From: Cerrena zonata
Lineage: Eukaryota; Basidiomycota; Agaricomycetes; Polyporales; Cerrenaceae
Assembly (NCBI GenBank): GCA_038087015.1
Contig: JASBNA010000001.1
Coordinates: 930,001-994,000 of the forward strand
Direction: 5' to 3'
Length of the DNA stretch: 64,000 bases
Part shown: piece after piece, positions 23,217 through 36,137 of the stretch
Position numbering within the stretch: the first letter of the stretch is position 1
Layout: each line of letters starts with the position of its first letter
Position numbers and translations under genes: made by a program
The notes under the pieces: model-generated
The model's database searches: none
Told to the model about the DNA's origin: nothing
What the model saw: the letters and a program-made list of their open reading frames with translations, nothing else

Positions 23217-24678
23217 CTACCGTGTCTTGACCTTACCCTGAGTTTTACGCATAGCACGCTTCTTCTCGCGCTCGAGTACCTTCTTCTGCTCAGAAGCACT
23301 CAACTTGGATAACCTCTCCTCCTCAGCCTTCTTCTTAGCAGCAGCCTTCTCCTCAGCAGCTTCTTCCTTCTTCTCCCTCTCCGACTCCTCCTTCAACTGT
23401 TTCTCAATATCCTCTCTCGCCTTCTTCAACTTCGTCCTCGTCTCCGGCCTCAAACTCGAATTCAACCCAACACCCGATTTACCCATCGTAGGCACTTTCC
23501 CAATTCCCCAACCGCCTTCAGCAGAGATGACATCGATGAGTTGGAATACGGCGGTGACGAGTGAGAGGGTGAGTGAGGATTCGGAGGAGGGGGGGAGGGT
23601 TAGGGAGAGGATGACGTGTTTGCTACGTTCTGAGGAGGGGATGGGGAAGAGAGGACGGGTGCGGGGTTGGTCGGTTATTGAGAGGGAACGGAAGTAGGGT
23701 TGGATTGCTGGGTTTGAGAGAACCGCTGGGAGGGAGAGGGGACCATGTGTTTTGAAGAGACAGTCTGTTATGTCGGCGAATTCTAAGATGGGGCAAATGT
23801 AAGTTTATATATGAAGTAATTTTTGGAGGAGAATGAGCGTACCTGCCATGACCGAAAGAGTGGGAGGTAAGCTAGTGTGGTCTGAAGTCTTGGTCAAGTT
23901 CTGTCAAGTATATAATTGTGAGTATACCAAACCTCCCGATCAGTACAAACGAGAGACTCACCAAATCCCAACGGTTGTTTTTAATGCCTCTCAACTCTTC
24001 CTTGGCTACAACCGCCCAAACACACTCAGGGACAGCAGTCCCATCCTTTAACGTGAAATCCAATTCGACTTCATCAGCGACTTTATAATCCAATTGAACG
24101 AGACCCCAAACGAGTTGGTACACCCATTGGAAGAAGTCGTGACGTGGACGTAAAGTGAGGGTGGTGTGCAGAGATTTAATGCCACGACGACCGGTTGAGA
24201 AGCCAAAGAAATCCGAGTTTCCGTCTGAGGGGAGGTGTTAGTGGGTGTTGGTGTGAGGAAGAATGTAGAGATTAGGTGACGTACCTTGTGTCAATCCGCC
24301 TGGTTGGACAGGCTTGGTGAATTGAGTAGCAAAGTAGATCAAATGAGCGTCGAACCTAGTAGGAACGATGGTTTATTTATATTTAATAGAATAGCTGTAG
24401 AGGTGGGCGTACCAGCCATTAGCCCTCTTCTCATTTATTTTCCTGCCAACAAAGTGGAAGATGGCGTAGAACAAGACAGCAGACAAGAGATAGAGCTCGT
24501 TCTTGAACACTATAACCAAAAACAAATTAGACCGAATGTCTTAGGTAAATTGAACAGTCATACGAGCTGGCCGGAAAGCGAACATCTTCCACTTGAACTC
24601 GAGACCATCGTAGTCTGGGGTGAGGACGACGGGGGGTGGGGTGAGGAAAGCACCCAGCTGAGCGAGGGGACTAGCCAT
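23217..24678 (-). CDS. CCDC47-family ER membrane protein (DUF1682), PAT-complex subunit homolog
   Basis: In animals CCDC47 is part of the PAT chaperone complex that helps insert multipass membrane proteins at the ER. Minus-strand exons are 24678-24564, 24509-24413, 24355-24285, 24224-23962, 23900-23843 and 23782-23217, giving 389 aa. Visible are a short lumenal N-terminus, one transmembrane helix around residues 40-62 (ELYLLSAVLFYAIFHFVG), and a cytosolic globular domain with DGNSDFFGFSTGRRGI, TLTLRPRHDFFQWVYQLVWG and LPPTLSVMAEFADITDCLF. The C-terminal helix is lysine/glutamate-rich, ends in ERLSKLSASEQKKVLEREKK and a basic tail, and is diagnostic for the family. All intron phases fit and no key part is missing. 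Confidence 0.9.
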
Positions 24679-25176
24679 TGCAAAAGAGAGCTGCGAATGG
24701 CACCGAGTAGTAAACCTTTAGAGTGGGAGCACTGGAAGGGATTCTGGAATGCCAGCGGTCAATATTGTATCCAGGCACGGGTTCGCTCTATCGGGGTTTG
24801 CCATGCCGCGGCAAAGGAGGCCAGGGCGCTTCCCCCGCTTCTCTTTACCGCAAACATATGTCGGTCTGGTCCAATATGGTGTACCCCCATGCCCCTTCCG
24901 TCGTCTCCGTTGTCCCTCTTTACATACATATCTCGCCTCCTTGTACATAGATACTGTGCTTTAATTTTTCCAACCGCTCAGACATACCGACACTCGTATC
25001 CATACAACAGTATATTGTCACACAAGTGGGCGGCATAAATTGAGTTGACATATCACGACAAGAGATGAACGATGTCAGCACGCAACCAGAGGTGGGTCGA
25101 CAGTTTCTATATGACAGGAGGAGTGGTCTGACCTTCCCTCGATCCGGACTACCAGCACAATGTCACAACTGCGCCA
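24679..25176. promoter_or_regulatory. Region between divergent genes
   Basis: The region separates the CCDC47-family gene (-) from the hypothetical gene at 25177 (+). Several open frames overlap here on both strands, none with a recognisable domain. It probably contains both promoters. Confidence 0.4.
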
Positions 25177-25581
25177 ATGTCTATCGCTACCGACTACAAT
25201 GCATATGTCATCCAAGCATTGTCTCGAATGACAAGATCATCTGGAAACATTGATCAACAAGTCCTACGGAGGTGCCTAGGATTATCATCATCCTATCTCC
25301 TCACCGATGCGACGATGAACCCCAATGCCGGTCTGACAACCTGGTGTTCGGGCTTTAGTCGAATAGTGGATGTCCTGTCGGCGTTGCACAGTCGAAATGA
25401 GCTTGAGCTGCAAACCATTAGCGAAGCAAGCAAAGCGTGTTCGGAATGCTGGGGTGTTGCCGGAGGCTGGAGGGAATTGGAACAGGCGAGGGACCGAGTG
25501 AAAGAAATAGCTACAAGGCTGAAGGGGTTATTGGACGAGAATGGACGAACATACCGAGGCGAGAGAATATATATTCCCTAA
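25177..25581 (+). CDS. Conserved small hypothetical protein, 134 aa
   Basis: This is a single exon with an ATG in the context gcgccaATG. I do not know the function. The protein is helical and has a regular pattern of charged and hydrophobic residues, with SECWGVAGGWRELEQARDRV followed by KEIATRLKGLLDENGRTYRG and a short beta-like end, ERIYIP. There is no signal peptide or membrane segment. The strong amphipathic pattern and high-quality end argue for a real gene, although no intron supports it. The neighbours, CCDC47 (-) and the PX protein (+), do not suggest a role. Confidence 0.65.
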   Translation: MSIATDYNAYVIQALSRMTRSSGNIDQQVLRRCLGLSSSYLLTDATMNPNAGLTTWCSGFSRIVDVLSALHSRNELELQTISEASKACSECWGVAGGWRELEQARDRVKEIATRLKGLLDENGRTYRGERIYIP

Positions 25582-25999
25582 CAATCACGAGCATGCATCT
25601 TGAGAGGGGTGTACCTGTACTATTTGTATCTCTTCTATTTAATTTGCACTGCACCGGGTATTGGCGGTTACGTCGAGGGTTGTGGGAGGGGACCGTTGGG
25701 TGTATTTAGACTGGCTTGAAGGACTTTATAGTTACTTTGAGACTCTGATCGCCGCCTAGGATTTCCTACATATGCACTCTAGAGCGGCGCATCGATCGAG
25801 CACTAGTATGAGGAGTTCCATAAACAGACAAGATCAAGCGAGGCACGTGGTGACGTCAGCGACTCGGAAAGTAGAGTAATCCGGTGTACTTCAGCAATGC
25901 CCGAATTCGCTGCGCCCTGCGTCTGTCTCAGCCCTGTCAGTCTTCTACAACTTAGACGTCGTCCACAACGACGCCGACACTCCTTACCTCGCGTTCCCC
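25582..25999. other. Short intergenic region
   Basis: This is the 3' flank of the small hypothetical gene followed by the promoter and leader of the PX-domain gene. No further feature is seen. Confidence 0.4.
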
Positions 26000-28900
26000 A
26001 TGCAGCGTAGCCAGTCTGAACGCCCCCGACGACCCACCCGCGATCTTCCCGCTCTTCCAGATCTTCCTCCAGTCCCCGTAAGAGCTAACACTGACGCGGG
26101 TTCTATAGGTTCTGGATCTTCTCTGTCAGATCATTTCGCGACTCCTCTAGCTTCCCCACTCCAAGTTCCCATTCATGAGGATATAGTCGAATCTCCCATC
26201 TCAGGGAGCCCCCTTCCCGAGGAATCTAAAGACACTGACCATCAGGATCGGACAGGAATCATATCACCACAACATGATCCTACCACACTCACCCCTCTGC
26301 GTGCACATTACCTCAAGAAAGAGCTCATCCAGCTCCAATTCCACAGAGAATTTAGTGCTCTAATGACTGTACCCACCAATAATGTCAATACACTCTCATA
26401 TCTAGGTCCACCCTTTACGCCCCCTCCCAAAGATGGTCCTCGACTCGACCTACCTTTCCTTCGCTATGTCTTTCGTCAGTTCGTGCTCTCTTTCCCATTC
26501 CTTGCAACCGCACCGCGGAATTTCTTTCCAGATAAACTCCAGCCTTTTACTACTTCTATGCTCTCTCGTAATCTCTCGCCGACTTCCGTGCTTGATGATA
26601 ATCCGGAAAACTCGGAGGAAGCTGCGAGGTACCGTCTCATGGCCAAGCTCGAACGCAACTTTACAATGTTGTTGACGAGTGGGACTAAACTTGTTGAGCA
26701 CGAAGAAGTGGTGCGCTTGACTCAGGCCGATTTGAATCGTTTAGAAAATCTGGCTCGGAGGCGGGCAGCGAGGGAAGGGAAAGGGAAAGATACGTTCGAC
26801 GTCAATGTTGTATGCGTAAGGACTGTTGTGGAGAAGGGACGTGTGCGGAGTAGGGCACATGAGGTACGTTGGACATGGATTGGAAATTCGTTCCCTGGAT
26901 TGATTCGGGGTTCCAGGAATTCATCATTCGAACCCGCCGCAATAACCACCCAGATGTCTTTGTCTCACGAAGATACGGAGACTTTCGTACTCTAGCAAAC
27001 GAGGTATGTTCCCTTATTCCATTTGTATCAACACAATGAATAATCTAACTTCTTCAGCTCCGCAAAGCACATCCAACAGAAGTGGTTCCCCAACCTCCGG
27101 CTAAAGACCGAACAGTTGTCAATGTCCCGGCCACATCCCCTGTACCACCCCAAAGCCCCTTCCTATCACCCTACCAATCGTCTCCCACACTTTCTTCCCC
27201 CGGCCAGGCACCTTACACCGTCCGTCAAAAGACGCTTCGACAGAATAGCTCCGGGCCTTCAACATCAATGTCTATGCCTGGAATGTACCTGACCGAACGG
27301 TCGGGGAGTACAACGAGTTTCGACTCAACATCGGCGGGGAGCCCAACAAGTCCCACGTACTCAGCGTACTCTGGATATTCCGTCGGTTCACCGAGTACTG
27401 TGCCAGCGACACAGGCTGCATCACGATTGGCGAGAGAGAAGAACAGACTGACTTTGAGGTCGTATTTGCACACATTGCTTTCGTCTACCACATTAGCCGG
27501 TTCACCGGTATTGAAGAGTTTCTTACTGTCGGGATCAACGAAGTTGAGGTAAGCTACCCTTCTTTTTGAAACTAACGGCACTAGAACTAAGCAATTCTAT
27601 TTTTATTTAGTGAGCTCGAATTAGAAGATGCCCGAAGGAGAGAAGAAGCCGATAAAGTGCGTGAAGATGGCCGGAAACGGTTCGCTCAGGAGATTCGGGA
27701 CCGAGTGGAAGGTTTGAGAGACGCTGTCCGGAGTGTCAAGGGTGAACTTCTTGCTAAAGGTATGCTGAAACAACATCTAGGTCTTGGTTTATTTTTACTT
27801 ACCGCTGCCTTTCGTAGACGGCCTGACTAGTGTGTTTGCGACGATCAAACATACTGAGAATGTCCGTGACCTCCCGGATAACTACAAAGCGGTCATAGAG
27901 TGGGCACGGATCTCGTATGTTCTTCGTTCTAATCACTACGATGAACTTTGTGCTGACTTCTCCCGTGAACAGTTTAGCGTCAACTGTGTTCCATCACTTC
28001 ATTGCTGCTGATAACGCTTCGGAGTCGTTCGCGGGTCTGAAACGGATACATGGACTTATGCCGTATTTTATGCTCAAGGCTGCGTTGAAGATCAGTAATC
28101 CTATGGCTATGATTCGAGGTGTTCTGGAGCTTTTCCTCGCTCAACCGTTCGGCGGACATTCTCTTCTTCAGAGGTAAGATCACATCCCCAAATCTAACTT
28201 CACTCCCGCAACCCCTTCCACGGTTGTTCACTGACGATCAGGGCTCGAATCTTAGGATGTTCACGGGTTCACTGATGGAAGAAGTCAAGGCCCTCGAAGA
28301 GGACATCGAAGCCGTGAAAACCAAAGTGGACGACCCGATGATTTGCGAGAAAGTCCGGTTATTTGTCAACGCACCACGAGAGATCCAACAGATCTACAAG
28401 GCTGATGCAGGTATGCTTCTCGTTTCTCGGAAAATTCTTTTTCAGTTTTAAGCTCAGAGTCCGTGGAAGCCTACTGCGATTGTGAGGAGCTGATTATGCC
28501 GATACACGTTTTCTTCATCTCCCGTGGTTTTGGCATTTACTGTTCCTGCTCCACAACCACGTTTCTTTGCTCCCCCACACATCTTCTTTTCATCTGCGCT
28601 CTTCGCGTCCTTATTCACCGGACCATAAGCTCACTGTAATCCATCTTTCCCATCTAGCCGCCGAGAAGACCAATGTCTTGACTATTGTTCTCCGATCAGG
28701 AGACCAACCTGCCCTTTCGCGAGCCCAACTCCAGCGTGTCATGCGAGCGCATTATGCCCATCGAGATTACGTCAGGTACACTGACACGCTGGACGATTCG
28801 GACGATGACGAGGGCCCCACTAACGACGATGCGTGGTTGTATGAGGATCTGACTATATTGGCGAAATTATATTCGAGACTGAAGGATCGGGAGCAGTTGA

Positions 28901-30488
28901 TCGCGTTGATCTTCGAGGTATGTATTTTTGTCCTATTTTTCCCTTCAAAGGGCCGGGTTGAGTCCGTGTGGGTTTAACCTACTACGGGATCTCATTCTAT
29001 TCGAGGAGGTGGAGGATGATGCGTCCAATGATGTCAGCGAATTTCAGTGATTTGGATACTGATTAGCTTTTCTTTCTCTTATCCCATTCCCTCGTTCCTT
29101 TTGGCTTATGGGTCTATTGTAGGGCTCGACTGCGGAGCTTCTCAAAGATATCATCACCATCTTTTACGCTCCCTTGGCACAGGTATATCGAGCCGCTAGT
29201 ATCGCGGATTCTTTGGGCGATTTGCAGAATTTCATCAATGACCTCATTCGAACGGTCGAACATTCTGAAGAAGGTATGTCTTTTACTATTTGAATCATCC
29301 ACTCAGTTTACTGTCGTCTACTCTTTCCAATTCCAACGTCATTGTTATTTCTTCTTGCGCGCCGTCCTGGGTTAATACTAATATTTTTATTTTTATTTCT
29401 ATCTAGTCAGTCAAGGAGACCCAGCAAAGACCGTCCAAATCTTCATAGACCTCATCCAACGTCACGAACAATCCTTCTACTCCTTCGTCCACAAAGTCCA
29501 CAGCAAAGGCGAAGGCCTCTTCGACAACCTCATGCGCTGGATCGAACGTTTCCTCACCCTAATGCGCGAAGGCCTCTCCGGAATCTCCTCCCAACCCCCC
29601 ATCTCCCTAGAATTCCTCCTCCCACATATCGGAGCAGAACGAGAAGGGATCATGAGAGAAGTAGACGAAGTCGCGCGGTATCATTATAAATTGAAATTGG
29701 CGTATGAGGCGAAGGTGAGGAGGAGGTTTGGACGGACACAGGCGCAGGGGGTGGATGAGGCGGATAAGGAGGATGAGGCGGTGGCGAGTATGGTTAATGA
29801 TGTTGTTTCGGATTTGAGTTTTGGGGATTTGGTTAAGGGGGATGCGGATGATTTGGCTGCGGAGGCGACGGATGAGGAGGATTCGAGTGGGTCGAGTGGG
29901 GAGGAGGATTCGTCTGATGAGGAGAGTAGTGGGGAGGAGGAGAGTGGGAGTGATGATGAGGATGATGGAGAGGGGGATGGGGATGGGGATAGTGAAGGGG
30001 AGAGTAGTGATGGTGGTAAACTCCCTACCCCGGTCGCTCGTTCCCAAACTCTCAGTCACTCACCTCTGGACACGAGACCTCGTGCATCCCCTCTCTACCC
30101 TCATCAAAAGCAATCTCTGGATATCCCTCCGACCCCGTCGAAATCACCCATACCTTCACCCGTACGTTCCGTACGGTCGATGACTGTTTCCTCCCCGATT
30201 GGAGTTGCGTCTTCGTCATCCCTTTCGAAACCTTTGCCACCTCCACCACACCTCGGACGTCAACGAGAGAGAGAAGCGAAGGAGGGGACGTCGACGAAGA
30301 AACGGAAGAAACCCGAAGGACCGAAACCCCCAGAGTTAGAGCATCTTCCGAAATTGCTTCCTCTATTCGTCGAAATGGTAAGCCCTACTCATTATTTTAT
30401 TTTCATCCCTTCTTAGTTACTGACCAAATCATAACATCAGATGCGGCCATCACTCAGACCGTCACCTACTACCCAACAACAACAATGA
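26000..30488 (+). CDS. PX domain protein with PX-associated DUF3818 region (yeast Lec1/YPR097W-like), 840 aa
   Basis: Eleven exons are proposed: 26000-26863, 26917-27003, 27058-27548, 27611-27759, 27818-27914, 27973-28173, 28256-28410, 28658-28917, 29123-29273, 29407-30377 and 30441-30488. A Pro-rich start is followed by an N-terminal PX-associated helical domain (LRAHYLKKELIQLQFHREFS). A PX domain is rebuilt across the first introns (EFIIRTRRNNHPDVFVSRRYGDFRTL, shown here only in part), with the lipid-binding RRYGDF. A serine-rich loop and the large helical DUF3818 region follow (PYFMLKAALKISNPMAMIRG, SLMEEVKALEEDIEAVKTKV, MRWIERFLTLMREGLSGISS). A very acidic tract lies around 29880-30010. 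PX domains bind phosphoinositides, and yeast Lec1 is linked to lipid distribution. An endosomal or ER-contact lipid role is inference. All phases fit. Confidence 0.88.
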
Positions 30489-31904
30489 TGAACACAACGA
30501 CCGCTTGGGTTCTCAATCGTAAGCCCAGTGAAATGTAGCATTATGTATATCCCGTTTAGCTTTGCAAGCTTTTTGTGTATTGTGTATTTTTAGGGGTTTA
30601 GAGTGGTTGTCGTCTTTACTCGCCGCATGCATTCTGTACATTTCTTTGTGGAACCATATTTTTATTTTTTACACACCAATCAATATCGACAAGTAGATTT
30701 TGTGGGTTGTGATTGATAATATCTGCTGACGATGGTATGGGAGATACGCCCACAGCAACTCCAACTTCCAAGCAAGATTTACATAAAGTATCCTTGTCAT
30801 TAGATGAGGTGGCGTTGTTTCCTGGATTTTCTACGAGAGCTTGGAAGCAAGTGAACTCTGACATATGCTACGCGGGATCCATGCCGCGGCGTCCAGAACC
30901 TCCGTAGTCAGGAGTCGCCAGCCACTAGTCGGACGTTGCCCGCCAGGAGGATCAAATAAATTAAGAGAAGCTGCGAAAGAACTGCGAAGTTTAGTGTAAA
31001 AATTAGAGCTGGCTGCCAAGTCCAACGGCCGATCGCAGTAAAAAGATTTAAGTTTGAGGTTTTACTCCTGGAGACGGCACATGGACCACGGAACCTAGAA
31101 CATTTGGCGGCTCGAGGGTTCCCTAAATATCCAAAAATTCCCAAAGTTACCTGATGTCTGGGTACCAGTCGGAACCGCTAGGCAACAGGAGAAAGTGACA
31201 GCCGGCACAGATAGCCAACCTTAAGGTCGGGGGAGGGAGGAAAGGTACACTCCGGGAGAAGGGGGTGGGTTTTGGTGAGGGTTCTTTGTTCCATTTTCTG
31301 TAAGGTTCTGTGAGATTCGACTGAATGTACTCCTCCATTCATAGAGCGTGACACGGGATTGCAAGAGTCCGAGTTTGGAAGCCGGGGGTAGAAGCTCGGT
31401 GGTGTGCCTTAGGGACAGCTGTAAAACAAGCAAAAAAATACAAGGTGACAAGCAAAGATATTTTGTCGATGGTAGTTGATGATTGTTGCCGAGGGGTAGA
31501 GCACGATGGCAGGTAGTCAAGATTTGGAGAGGACGAGAGAAGCATTTAGGCAGAGGAAGCAACAAATGGGAAGAAGAGAACGTGGTCGAGGGAAGAAACG
31601 TGTTTGTGTGTAGGCGTTGTAAAGGTTGAGCCGAGATTGTGCACAGGATCATCTCTCGGACAAATGGCGGACTGTGTGGCTGCAGGGGATGGGAGAGTGT
31701 GTGTAGCAGATAGTTTCCATCTGCCGAAGCGTTGAGTATCATGATGGCTGTGTGGTGCTAAGCGAGAAAAATAGCTGGGAAAGGTCCGAGAGTGATCGCG
31801 AGGACGACGGTGGTGATAAACTTTATGGTAGGATATATTGTGGGATGTTCTGGACACCGGGTGGTGTGTCATGACAGTGAATACTGTGATCAGCTATGAT
31901 GAGC

Positions 31905-31960
31905 TGCTATTGGCTGCTATTGGCTGCTACTGGCTGCTACTCAGACTGGCTGCTACCGGA
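31905..31960. repeat. Short tandem repeat, about 10-bp unit
   Basis: The unit TGGCTGCTAT or TGGCTGCTAC repeats in direct order with few mismatches. It lies outside any gene. Confidence 0.65.
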
Positions 31961-32167
31961 CCAGTGGCTCCTTCCATAGACGCGGTCTTATCGATGGCAA
32001 GAAGCAGACGGCCCAGACCGGCAGCCGGACGGAGAGGGATGGGCGGAGCGGGGGATGCGGAAGATTGAGAAGATTGTGCAAGATGGGATCTCAAGAGACG
32101 GAGGACGAATGGAGGCAAAGTCGGAAACAGATCCATCTCCAACCAGAGCACACAACTCATCCTCGCA

Positions 32168-32175
32168 TATATATC
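32168..32175 (+). promoter_or_regulatory. TATA-like element of the small CBM-like gene
   Basis: ATATATAT stands 116 bases before the start codon at 32291, followed by a CT-rich leader. The position and context suit a fungal core promoter; it is a prediction from sequence only. Confidence 0.4.
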
Positions 32176-32290
32176 CTCTCTCTCCCTCTTCCTCTCCTCC
32201 TCCATCTCTCTTCCCCCTCGCTTTTGCGCGCTCTCCCCCGTCCTCGTTCTTCACCGTCCACCCCCCCAATCTTAAACCATTCCGTCACAA

Positions 32291-32607
32291 ATGCCTGGCC
32301 TGGTCTCGGACGCCACCCGTATATGGGAACTAAACGTCTACTGGCCAGTCGGCTCTCAGTGTGGTGTTTGGGACATCAAAGGCAAAAAGGTCGATGTCTG
32401 GGAATGTCTTCGTGCTCGTACGTTCTCTCTTCTCTTACCCTCTCCCTATCCTCACATCACCGCTCACCATCACCCTCTCTTGCACAGACAACGCGACCCC
32501 TGGGACAGAGGTATGTCATCATCCCCCTCGCTTCCGACCGTCCGTGTGTATTGACTCAAAATTAGCCTCCTAACAATCACTACTGGCGCTTCGTAACTCG
32601 TCGATGA
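32291..32607 (+). CDS. Very small carbohydrate-binding-module-like protein (CBM5/12-type pattern), 63 aa
   Basis: Three exons, 32291-32417, 32488-32510 and 32566-32607, join in phase to 63 residues. The product has the aromatic and glycine spacing of chitin-binding CBM5/12 modules: an early Trp in IWELNVYWPVG, GVWDIKGKKVDVWEC, HNATPGTE and PPNNHYWRFVTRR at the end. The module appears to be the whole protein. No signal peptide and no catalytic domain are visible, so if it is secreted the route is unconventional or an upstream exon is missed. The three tight introns with consensus sites argue strongly for a real gene. The family assignment rests on pattern recognition, and binding to chitin is inferred. 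Confidence 0.6.
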
Positions 32608-33648
32608 CATGTCCTCCCTTCGCGCAGCATGCTTCTCGTCCGGTCGACACTCCCGATTCCTCCTTTCAATAACCGCCAATCCTGCGGTATCGGTGCCGTC
32701 CCACCAAACCCGTGAACACCTATGGAACTTTATTCATCATCCCTCTCACCTTCCAACATCTCTCCCGAGACTTCGCTATCGCACCACACCGCTTTTCTAT
32801 GCGTCACTAGTGCCATGATGAACTCTCTCTCTCAATCTCAACCCACACACACCACCAACCACAACCAACCAATTAACGATGCCGCCATTCTGGCGATCCT
32901 CCGCGGCGCCGCGCTGGCTGGAACAGAGTGCGGAAGGAAATCATTAGGGTCCGAAGCTAGTCAATCTCTACCTGTGTTTCTCTCTCTCCCGGGGGAGAAG
33001 AGGCTACTGCTTCGGTATATGATGGAGTTACACGCATGGGCTAGCTATGTCATCATCATCAGGCTTCTTTCATATCTCTCGCTCGCACGTCATTGTTTTC
33101 TCTTTTGCTTTCCTAGTCTTCCTTTTTCTCACCCATCTCTCTACACGCGCTTCCGCTATCTTATTTAGTTACTATGCAGGTATGTAGACATACATGCACA
33201 TCCCACCGTATTATCCTACTTTATACTTATCATAAGTCGTTGATCCTCTTTCTTCTTTTTTACCTGTATGTACTTAGTCCATATGTAAAAAATACCTCTT
33301 CTTTTTTGACAATTTGGAGGGTATTCCGCTCGCAAATAACAGATCTCGCCCGTGATAAAATTTGATAATTTGAACAGAGTGAAGAGTGTGAAATTGGTCA
33401 ACGCGCTTTCGACGGGATGAAAAAAGTATTGAACGTCATGTTTATGTTACACAAAAACCCAAAGGTTGTAATCCACTGTCCAGATCCTGCGTATGTTACA
33501 AAACCCAGCCGGCAAGATCCGTACTGTCTCCTGCTCGTCTCGTCTTGAATGGTTTCAATATTGGTGTATGTGGCGTAAAACTTTGAATGATGCACCGAAT
33601 GAGATATATGATCGAAGCAACAAGACCAGAGAAGCCGGCACTTGCGCT
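32608..33648. other. Intergenic region between convergent genes
   Basis: This is mostly CT-rich sequence with AT-rich stretches near 33180-33320. A 148-codon frame at 32722-33168 is Ser/Leu/His-rich with no domain, and I treat it as 3' UTR. The 3' end of the Cbk1-type kinase gene abuts on the right. Confidence 0.45.

Positions 33649-36137
<2,489 letters not shown>

Larger units (their letters stand above)
30489..32290. other. 1.8-kb intergenic region with a short tandem repeat
   Basis: No gene is supported. A 173-codon minus-strand frame at 31221-31742 is rich in Leu, Ser, Pro and His, as CT-rich DNA tends to produce, and has no domain. Around 31905-31955 a TGGCTGCTA(T/C) unit of about ten bases repeats four to five times. 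The last 150 bases are CT-rich, with a TATA-like ATATATAT at 32168-32175, and form the likely promoter and leader of the small CBM-like gene. Confidence 0.45.

Noticed and set aside
29532..30183. Long overlapping open frames on both strands (Arg-rich or Ile/Leu/Pro-rich)
   Set aside because: They are shadows of the acidic purine tract in the PX-domain gene.
31221..31742. 173-codon minus-strand open frame
   Set aside because: It is Ser/Leu/Pro/His-rich as expected from CT-rich DNA, with no domain, no introns, and a promoter-like location.
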